From: Phialocephala subalpina
Lineage: Eukaryota; Ascomycota; Leotiomycetes; Helotiales; Mollisiaceae
Direction: 5' to 3'
NCBI GenBank assembly: GCA_900073065.1
Contig: FJOG01000009.1
Span: forward strand, 1,566,267-1,630,266
DNA length: 64,000 bases
Shown: positions 57,275-64,000 of the stretch, piece by piece
How positions within the stretch are numbered: position 1 is the stretch's first letter
Layout of the letters: each line of letters begins with the position of its first letter
The notes under the pieces: model-generated
What the model saw: only the letters and a program-made list of their open reading frames with translations
Database searches by the model: none
Told to the model about the DNA's origin: nothing
Translations under genes and position numbers: made by a program

Positions 57275-58098
57275 ATGGCTCTCAGAATTTTCAAGCCTAA
57301 TACCGTGGTCGCAATGTCAGAGCTCGTCCAGACGAAGCCCCGAACCTATGCTCAGATGACAATCTCGATGGATGGTATCTCCCGCAACGAATCACTCGAC
57401 GTTGTCCATAAGTATAAGGATGGATCTCTATTCGATTTCTGGCTGATACCCTTCGATGGTCCGAGATATGACTTTGTCTTCGACCTCTTGACTGGAATGA
57501 ACGACGCAGCAAGAGCCAGTTATCTCGCAAATCGACTTCTCGAGATCGTCGTCGAAGAGAGTAGCCTCGATGCGACTGGTAAACAGCCAACCGTCTTAGA
57601 TCCACTTAAGAGACTGGCCCCGATTGTCCATCAGGTCAAGAGATTGTCCATCAAGATCCAGATCCCGGCCTGTGAGTCCTACCTTGAGCATCGGAATACT
57701 CATAGATCTCCCGAACCCGCGCTTTCCTACTTCGGCTCATACAACAACTTCGCTCCTTCGCTTATCTCGATTACATGGAGGTTGTTTTGGCTGTCCCTAA
57801 GGAGCTGAATATGATCCATCAAGTCAGCATGACTCCGTATGTTTTGCCATTCTACGAGTTCGAGACACTCACTACCTGGGAGGTCCGAACCCTCACCCCC
57901 GGCAAGGTCTGCCCACGCCCGGTTGGTAAAGACTTCATCGAGCTCGTGGATGCTGAGTACGATAGATTCCAGAAGGAGATCGATAACGCTATGGTTGTAA
58001 ACCCCAGCGCAGATCCAGTTGCGGAGAATATCACCCGCAAGAATTTCAAGGCTTCGGAGGATACCAAGAGCAGCATCAAGAGCAGCTCCCGCAAATAG
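57275..58098 (+). pseudogene. Tandem family paralog F (one frameshift)
   Basis: From ATG at 57275 the frame carries TYAQMTISMDGISRNES, YDFVFDLLTGMNDAARASYL, LEIVVEESSLDATG and LDPLKRLAPIVHQVKRLSIKI up to IQIPA. Between about 57670 and 57700 it must shift one base to continue as ISRTRAFLLRLIQQLRSF, MEVVLAVPKEL and the signature YVLPFYEFETLTTW, which ends normally at 58098. A GTGAGT string right after IPAC looks like a donor, but the only fitting acceptor would make a 34-nt intron with wrong phase. One lesion only, so either a young pseudogene or a sequence error. Confidence 0.7.
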
Positions 58099-59127
58099 AC
58101 CTCTGTTGGCTTGTGATAGGAATACATCTAGACTTGAGGATTGGTGGCTTTGGGCAGGGAAAAGCGAAAGGATATATTTCTGACTCCTTTTGATTCTAGT
58201 TTGGGGGTTTTCTTACTTTACTTTTTGCAATTTTCTGGTTAAGCGATGCTTGGAGGATGAGTGGGTCACCACTTGGTGAAGGAGAAGCATGGGACATGGG
58301 ACATGGTTATTACGGGCATGGCTGCATGCGCGCAGACATACAAAAGGGGAGATCAGAGGTGGTCATGTCAACAGAGAAACAATAGTCGTTTTTGAGTCAT
58401 TCTAGTGCGATTGAAGTGACCAATTGAGATGGTGACATCGCGTGACCAACAGTTTTTGACTTCAAGATACTCGTGGAGATTTCAAGTTTGAGTATCTCAT
58501 AAATTGCCAGTTATCAAAAATCCGATGTCTGAATGTGCAAAAACATAAAGTATACCGGAATATGGCCTCTGCATGTTCGCACGTGCGTGATGACTTTTAC
58601 AGGAACTCTCCTTTCGTGCATATCTTGCATGGAAGCCATTTCATCTGATAATTGACGCAAGCAACATCAAGGAATAACTCCGTGACTCCGCACTAGCGGG
58701 TTGGCTTGAGGTGTTAAAGCCCGGCTTCGCGACAATTCGAGGGCATCATCCATCGATATGTTCTCCCGAACTCTCTGACTCATCTACCAATCAATATATG
58801 AAGATCTGTACTACAAGCTGCGTCGCGACGTTCTTCTTGGTACCCCTCAAAATTGACTTGGCGAAACTCACCCTCCTTGGACCGCCGTTGAGAATTGCGC
58901 TTCGTCTCTGTTCCTGTCAGTTTCACCACCTTCCCCGAGTGCGATGGAGCTAACGACACCAGGTCCAACTGCACACCTTCGTATCCCGCAACTCACGCAC
59001 TATCCATCCTCACGGCGCATAACCCTACAAGCTACCCATCAACCACCGTTGACGCCGCGGAGCACATCCAAAGCAATCCTTCGAAACACTCTACCTTCTC
59101 AACCCAATTTCAATTCGACCTTTCACA
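58099..59127. other. Intergenic spacer, paralogs F-G
   Basis: CACGTG at 58580-58585; GCACTAGCGGGTTGGCT near 58689 may be a diverged version of the F/H block. No gene seen. Confidence 0.5.
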
Positions 59128-59994
59128 ATGGCATCTCCAACTGCCCAGGCTCCCACCAGCAGCACCACACGGATCATTCGCAAGCCAGGCGCCAATGCCG
59201 ATGTCTCCATTACAAGTGCAGGCATTGAGCGCAATGAGATTCGCGAAGTCACCATGGTTTGGCCAGACGGCAGTACACTCCCGGTCCCGAAGGACATATT
59301 CAACCCTGCTAAGTACGACATCGTCGGCCACTTGCTCCGCATAATGGATACCACTACTCGACCAGACTTTCTCTCCAAGAAGTGGTTCGAGATCGTCGTC
59401 GAAGAATCCAGCCTTAATTCGTCTGTATCAGGTGTGCGCGTTCTCGATAAACTTTCTCTTTTGTCGCCAATTTTCCACCAAATCCAGAAGTTGATTGTTC
59501 GGATCGTAATTCCGGCTGGTGTTGTCATCCAGAAGACAGAGTACAAGACTTCGTCCGCCCGTACCTTCCTCCTCGAGTTGGTTCGAGAGCTTCGTGCTTT
59601 CGATTCTCTGAAGCAGATGTATGTCGTCCTGGAGTTGCCAGAGGGTTCCGACAACACCGACAAGCGCCATTTGGCTGCCTATGTATTGCCTTTCTACCAT
59701 CTCGACACGTTCACCCACTGGAAACTCCAGCACCAGGAGTTCGGTCAATATCCTTGTTTCGCCAGCAATGCGTGCATTAGGCATATCGATAAGACCTATG
59801 AGGAGTTTGTTCAGGAGGAGCGAAAGGAGCTCGAGAAGGAGAAAAGGCAGAAGGTGGAGGATAACAATCATATGATCATCCGCCCGAGCGCGAATCCGAT
59901 TCCTTTGGAATTCCCTCGAAAGATCTTCAAGCAGCCCGAGACCATTAAACCTTCCGACACCCACAAAAGCACTAAAGGCAGCACGAGCAGATAG
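59128..59994 (+). CDS. Tandem family paralog G (intact, compact)
   Basis: One exon of 288 aa, with ATG at 59128. It has a short N-terminus and all family blocks in order: GANADVSITSAGIERNEI, YDIVGHLLRIMDTTTRPDFL, WFEIVVEESSL, LDKLSLLSPIFHQIQKLIVRI, ARTFLLELVRELRAFDSLKQ, YVVLELPEG and AYVLPFYHLDTFTHWKLQ. A Lys/Glu-rich helix and a tail with MIIRPSANPIPLEFPRK follow. It is the best reference copy for the family and for placing the lesions in E, F and H. No signal peptide, membrane helix or known catalytic motif is visible. Confidence 0.87.
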   Translation: MASPTAQAPTSSTTRIIRKPGANADVSITSAGIERNEIREVTMVWPDGSTLPVPKDIFNPAKYDIVGHLLRIMDTTTRPDFLSKKWFEIVVEESSLNSSVSGVRVLDKLSLLSPIFHQIQKLIVRIVIPAGVVIQKTEYKTSSARTFLLELVRELRAFDSLKQMYVVLELPEGSDNTDKRHLAAYVLPFYHLDTFTHWKLQHQEFGQYPCFASNACIRHIDKTYEEFVQEERKELEKEKRQKVEDNNHMIIRPSANPIPLEFPRKIFKQPETIKPSDTHKSTKGSTSR

Positions 59995-60741
59995 ATCTCT
60001 TACGACTTGTGCTTATAGTAATGATCGAGCCTGTCGCATTAAATCATTCGGAACTGGCAGTCTTGGATTGGAAATTGATGTGAGTGAGGAGCAGACTTCC
60101 TCTGTGAAGGTGTTGGGAGATTTTCTTTCGTTTTCTTTGTTTTGGACGTCGGTATCCGGAAGAATGTTATGCCGTCGCATGGTGGCATATGAGGCTTGGC
60201 ATACCTGGGGGAGGATACTAGATAGGATGAATTGATGAAGTCTTGGGGAAAAGCATTTCCATTTTCAGATACTGCAGCAATGCTTCTCTACAGCATCGCA
60301 ATGAACGTCCTTGAATTGCACAAAGCGATAACGTGAAGCAACCTACGAATCACAAGTCTTCTCGCCCTTGCGTGGAGACTTCACACAGACTCGTAGTCTA
60401 TAAATAGAGGCCAAGTGATGCAAATAATTAAGCATAAGATTACTATGCCCTTTCCATCGAATAAATCCACACTAGTGGCTCGGCTCAGCCTATAGAAGGG
60501 CAGCGCAGCAACGGTTATAAAAATATTTCCCCATTGTGCAGCATCACATTTTCTTGCCAACCTCAACCCAACATCTTACATTGCAACGCCTTCTACTTGC
60601 TAGCCAAAGCTTTAACGCTGGCCATTGGAAATCATTGCACCGCCCTCGCAACAATAGCCAAGCTTGCGACCTTGTGCTCTCCCACCAGTTCCCTCCAATC
60701 CAGAACGAACCATAATCGTCCTCTACTCATACATCCTAAAC
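59995..60741. other. Intergenic spacer, paralogs G-H
   Basis: Holds H's CACACTAGTGGCTC block; no gene seen. Confidence 0.5.
60468..60481 (+). promoter_or_regulatory. CACACTAGTGGCTC block upstream of paralog H
   Basis: Identical to the block upstream of paralog F at 56751-56764. Confidence 0.55.
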
Positions 60742-61541
60742 ATGGCTTCTACCACAGTCCAACATACCGGTATCACCAATGATCGCGTCCGCCGCAAGCT
60801 AGGCTTCAACGCCGAAGTAACAATCTCAACTGACGGCATCGTTCGCAACGAATTCCGCGAGTACACACAAGTCTACCAGGATGGTGCCTTCACAAAATTC
60901 AAGCCCATCTTCGACGCACCCTACGGCGTGGTCGCAGACCTTCTCAATGGCATGGAAAACAATGCTAGGAACCAGTACATGAGCAACAGCTGGTTCGAGA
61001 TAGCCATCGATGAGCGCGATCTCCATTCCACCACTTCCGACTTGACGATTCTCGATGAGCTCGCCCGCCTTGCTCCCCTCTTGTCTCGAATCCAGAATTT
61101 GAGCATCAAGGTGAAGATTCCTGCCACTGGATGGATGGTCATGACCAATGAAGAGGATAAGGTCTCATCGACTCGTGCCTTCTTCTGAGAGCCGTCGAGA
61201 AGCTTCGTCGTTTCGCAGGCTTGAAGAGCATGGAGGCCGTCTTAGCTCTGCCACGGGGCTTTAGCAGCAACCGCAATCTATTGATTCCCTATATTCTACC
61301 ATTCTATGCTCTGGACACTTTCACTGCTTGGAAGCTCAGGCTCCACGTCCACGGATGTCGAATACAGCTTGCTGACACCACTTTTATCAAGGCTATCGAC
61401 GAGAAGCATGCGGAGATACGTCGTGAGGCGAAGGAGGAGAAAGACCTGAAGGACGCAGAGCAGAAGGAGATTGTCGTTACAATGGGAGATACGTATCACT
61501 TAGGAAGAGCATACGCGTCTATGATGGAGGGTAGGGCGTAA
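60742..61541 (+). pseudogene. Tandem family paralog H (one frameshift)
   Basis: From ATG at 60742 the frame has FNAEVTISTDGIVRNEF, YGVVADLLNGMENNARNQYM, WFEIAIDERDLHSTT, LDELARLAPLLSRIQNLSIKV and VSSTRAFF, then meets TGA at 61186-61188. A missing base in TTCTTCTGAG (family consensus FLL/FFL then RAVEKL) explains it. The next frame continues RAVEKLRRFAGLKSMEAVLALPRG to the signature YILPFYALDTFTAWKL and ends at 61541. The break falls within about ten codons of the break in paralog F. Confidence 0.75.
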
Positions 61542-61717
61542 GGTAAAATCAAAGTGCTGGTTCATTATTCTTGTCTTGTCGAGTCTAGGAGCTCGAGGCC
61601 TGCTCTTTAATGGAGAGCAGGCTCACGCTAGGCCGGTAGCCTAAACACGTGATATCTATTCCAACAGAGATCGATGGGGCTATCGTTATCCACCGGAGTA
61701 ATAACCTTATTCCTATC

Positions 61718-61959
61718 ATGGCCTCTAGTCCCCACAAGAGAAACCCACGTAAGAACACCTCACCTGGGGAATCCTCAGCCAAGACCGTACCGGGCAAGAG
61801 CGTTCCAGGGAAGGAGCTCTGCAAATACCCACACTGCAAGAATGCCAAGTGCCAGAGCGCCCTCTGCAAAAGCGCCACTCGTAAGTAGAGATTGGGCACT
61901 TGCCACCCCATGACTATCAATATCGGGCAGGCTCTCTTACTCTAACAGGAGATCAATGA
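61718..61959 (+). CDS. Possible small cysteine/lysine-rich protein
   Basis: Exon 1 (61718-61880) and a tiny exon 2 (61949-61959) are joined by a 68-nt GTAAGT...CTAACAG intron, giving 57 aa. The sequence is Ser/Lys/Pro-rich, then CKYPHCKNAKCQSALCKSAT, five cysteines in a regular spacing. There is no signal peptide. CACGTGAT lies about 70 bp upstream. I do not recognise it. The clean splice signals are the main support; chance is possible. Confidence 0.35.
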
Positions 61960-62485
61960 GGCCATCCAGCTCGTGGGCAATGCAGCAATGAATCTTGCAT
62001 GTTTGCCTTTAAGATCGAGACACTGGCGGCTTGGGGCATGAAAAGCAAGGACGTGGTTGCAGCATATTTGGGGTAGATTGGGCGTTGCATTCTTTTCTTC
62101 TAATTCTTTTGACAGCGACTTCCAAATTTCAACGACGATGCATTCACCACTCGGTGGAAGGAAGGGCTTGGGCTTGGGCTTGGGCTTGGGCTTTGACGGT
62201 GAACGAGATAGCGGGGTAACAAAAGTGTTCTTTTAGCGGAGTTGGGTAAAGAGATTATGACTTTATTTCAGGCAGGATGGCAAAGACACCATAGAAAATT
62301 TTCCCACAAATCTCTTCCATATTAAAAGTGATAACTTGTCCTCCAAATGTGAATCCTCGACCTCGTGATTCAGACTGCTCGGCTCTCGCTAAACGGGCTC
62401 CGTGATGAATGGACTTTGGTGGGGCGATTGCTAATAGTCGTATATATCTAAATAAGAACTCTTTCCCCACCAACAACACAAAACC
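61960..62485. other. Intergenic region
   Basis: Contains a hexamer repeat (62164-62193) and a TATATAT string at 62441-62447, about 45 bp upstream of the tRNA gene. No protein gene seen. Confidence 0.5.
62164..62193. repeat. GGGCTT hexamer, five copies
   Basis: Five perfect tandem copies of GGGCTT. Confidence 0.95.
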
Positions 62486-62622
62486 GGGGATGTAGTTCAG
62501 TGTAAGCGCCAATTTAACCAAATATTAAGTGTCTGTAACTAATGCTCAAGCAGGGTAGAACGCTCGCTTTGCATTAAATTGTAGAATGCGAGAGGCCCGG
62601 GTTTCGATCACCCGCGTCTCCA
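62486..62622 (+). tRNA. tRNA-Ala(TGC) with two inserts
   Basis: After removing inserts at 62502-62553 (52 nt) and 62574-62586 (13 nt) the sequence folds as a standard tRNA. The acceptor stem is GGGGATG/CGTCTCC with the G3:T70 pair that identifies tRNA-Ala. The D stem is GTTC/GAAC with loop AGTGGTA. The anticodon stem CTCGC/GCGAG closes the loop TTTGCAT (anticodon TGC, 62570-62572). The variable loop is AGGCC, the T arm CGGGT-TTCGATC-ACCCG, and the discriminator base A. The 13-nt insert sits at the canonical 37/38 intron site. The 52-nt insert lies in the D loop, begins GTAAGC and ends ACTAATGCTCAAGCAG. The usual G53:C61 pair is T53:A61. Six Ts at 62626-62631 suit Pol III termination. Confidence 0.85.
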
Positions 62623-62625
62623 ATC

Positions 62626-62631
62626 TTTTTT
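62626..62631 (+). terminator. Pol III T-run terminator
   Basis: TTTTTT begins four bases after the tRNA-Ala discriminator base. Confidence 0.75.
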
Positions 62632-62908
62632 CTTTGCATTCTTTGTAAAGCTCCTTGACTTTCTTTTTTTGACAAAATATTTTGCAGATTTTGTGGATTT
62701 CGGCTTTACCTCGTAGCGAAATAGTGGACCAATAGCGTCTTTGTTCAGGGCCCTTGCTTTTGGGCATTATGGGAAGCGCTTGCTAAAGAAGACCCATTGG
62801 GTCGGTCCAAAACAATAACAACATATCTTTTGAAATCCAAAATTGTTCAGAAGTTGCCAGATGAGAGTACAAAACTAGAATTACATTACATATCATGATT
62901 GGGGTATC
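62632..62908. other. Short spacer between tRNA-Ala and FEX
   Basis: A/T-rich, nothing seen. Confidence 0.4.
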
Positions 62909-64000
62909 TCAATGGGTGCATTGCAGAGCAGAGAACCCTTTCGTCCACTGCAAACTCCCCATTATCACAACCAAAAAGCAGAAAGCAATAACGACACTGG
63001 CCGCACCATATCGATAAGCATTCCTCCTCCTCAGCGAGCTTAACTCACTGACCCAAGTACTGATCGTAGTCAGGCACCCACAGAACCCATCTTCAATACC
63101 TTGAAGGACTTGACAGCCAATCGCTCCTCCAAGTGGTACATGCTGCAAGTCGTAGCTCATGCCTATGATAGCCGTACCGAAAATGTTTACAACGAAGGTC
63201 CCGAGTGGGAAGGAAGAGATTTTGCTGTTGAGGTATATGGAGGCGTAGAAGCGCCCAAGGCAGCCCAGTGGAGCGAAGACCAAAGCGAAGACTGCTCGAC
63301 CACGCCAGATCTCTGGTGGGTTGTCGTGACGGTCTGGAGGCCAAATGGCGAGGAAGATAGCTCCTAGCCAACAACCCCATGCCAAAACAACAGCCAAGCG
63401 GTCCAGGAACTTGCGGCAGAATGAAAATGGCATAGTTGGTGTCCAAGGTTCCGAGAATATGGCAAGGTGTGCTCCTATATGCAAAGCCGAGATTGAGAGC
63501 GAAACAGTGGTGACGATGACAGCCAGCAGCGCCATGAAAGAATACCCTCCATTTCTTGAGACGGTCGAGGTGCTTGATTCGAAAACACCATAGTCCGCAG
63601 GATGGTTCAACGGGGTCGGCAGTGCATTCGACATAGCCAAGTATGCATCGCGGATGAAGGACGAGAAGGATGTGAAGCAACCACAGAAGCCCGTGGCAAG
63701 CCCAATATATAGAGGTATCGTTTTCTTCGTAGCAGCATGTGCCTTCTTGGCTGCTGCCAAATCGATCGCCTGGTCCGTACTTGAGCCACTTTCTTCATCT
63801 TGAGATTGTTCCTTTGCTTTTTGGAGTTGCTGATCGTACTCCGGTGTACCCCATTCTTCCTTGAAAAGCATCCTATCTTCACTCAAGAAGCCCATTACTA
63901 GACTTCCTCCAACATTGGCCCATAGTTCGCTGAAAACCACAGGTGCTCCAGGATAGAATGTTATGGCTTGCAGTCCAAGTCGAGCCAGTGTGCCGAAGAA
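62909..64000 (-). CDS. fex1: Fluoride export protein (FEX/CrcB family), 5' end outside the window
   Basis: The frame is open to the window's right edge, and 363 codons are visible. Two CrcB-like halves are recognisable. The first has FGTLARLGLQ, ANVGGSLVMGF and TGFCGCFTSFSSF. The second has PLGCLGRFYAS, FPLGTFVVNIFGT and DGFCGCLTTISTW. An acidic/Ser-rich cytoplasmic linker lies between the first pair of motifs (residues about 60-90 of the visible part), and a central helix joins the halves. Eukaryotic FEX proteins are such fused pseudo-dimers that export fluoride at the plasma membrane. The Asn in each N-G/GxxxN block and the Phe/Thr/Ser motif correspond to the fluoride path. The protein ends at TGA/TAA near 62909. 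Confidence 0.95.
   Translation of the reverse strand, partial: FFGTLARLGLQAITFYPGAPVVFSELWANVGGSLVMGFLSEDRMLFKEEWGTPEYDQQLQKAKEQSQDEESGSSTDQAIDLAAAKKAHAATKKTIPLYIGLATGFCGCFTSFSSFIRDAYLAMSNALPTPLNHPADYGVFESSTSTVSRNGGYSFMALLAVIVTTVSLSISALHIGAHLAIFSEPWTPTMPFSFCRKFLDRLAVVLAWGCWLGAIFLAIWPPDRHDNPPEIWRGRAVFALVFAPLGCLGRFYASIYLNSKISSFPLGTFVVNIFGTAIIGMSYDLQHVPLGGAIGCQVLQGIEDGFCGCLTTISTWVSELSSLRRRNAYRYGAASVVIAFCFLVVIMGSLQWTKGFSALQCTH

Noticed and set aside
57663..57700. 34-nt intron in paralog F (GTGAGT...CATAG)
   Set aside because: Too short for fungal splicing and gives the wrong phase; a frameshift explains the data better.
47618..61541. Paralog family as BTB/POZ proteins (NADVxI resembles SDVxI)
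   Set aside because: The FxVHKxxL(x)xxSxxF core that should follow is absent; similarity is limited to a few residues.
62164..62193. GGGCTT repeat as an internal telomere-like tract
   Set aside because: The unit differs from TTAGGG and the tract is only five copies.

Overview
The window looks like nuclear DNA of a filamentous ascomycete (Pezizomycotina). Introns are mostly 46-160 nt with GT(A/G)AGT-type donors and CTRAC/CTAAT branch sites. The gene set also fits: Zn2Cys6 regulators, DUF7702-type membrane protein, DSC1, a CrcB/FEX fluoride exporter and a secreted tyrosinase. My impression from gene content is a leotiomycete, but no marker here proves the class. Exon structures were assembled by hand from frame continuity, splice signals and family motifs; I had no transcripts or database searches.

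Layout. 1-36.8 kb is mostly ordinary single-copy genes: the C-terminal part of a Zn2Cys6 regulator, a phosducin-like protein, the G-protein beta subunit, an adenosine-deaminase-like enzyme, a 972-aa lineage-specific protein, an orphan single-exon gene, a DUF7702-like membrane protein, a second Zn2Cys6 factor, one decayed membrane-anchored gene, DSC1 divergent from HSBP1, a two-domain protein disulfide isomerase, and secreted intradiol dioxygenase-like, tyrosinase and metallo-beta-lactamase-fold proteins. An S28 serine peptidase follows at 37.0-38.9 kb.

39.9-46.1 kb reads like a small metabolic gene cluster in decay. It holds a Zn2Cys6 DNA-binding-domain relic, an SDR with a frameshift, an apparently intact AhpD/CMD-like gene, a C-terminal stump of a flavin monooxygenase, and a zinc-type (MDR) alcohol dehydrogenase with several lesions.

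47.6-61.5 kb is the most striking region. Eight tandem, same-strand paralogs of a family I do not recognise lie about 1.4-2.3 kb apart. Their shared blocks are an N(A)DVxI...RNE strand, a YxxVxxLLxxM...WFEIxVdE block, an LDxLarL...LxVkIxiP block and a signature LPFYELDTFTxW. Three copies have full-length intact frames (B, C, G), one is an internally deleted short version (D), and four are broken by stops or frameshifts (A, E, F, H). Promoter blocks are shared by pairs (A/B and F/H). This looks like birth-and-death evolution of an uncharacterised, lineage-specific family.

Downstream, at 62.49-62.62 kb, is a tRNA-Ala(TGC) gene interrupted twice. One insert is an ordinary 13-nt anticodon-loop intron. 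The other is a 52-nt D-loop insert that carries a textbook spliceosomal intron signature (GTAAGC...ACTAAT...CAG). A fluoride exporter gene then runs off the right end. Several introns in the window appear to use GC-AG boundaries, and one gene (13.6-16.7 kb) has four phase-0 introns that resemble one another.
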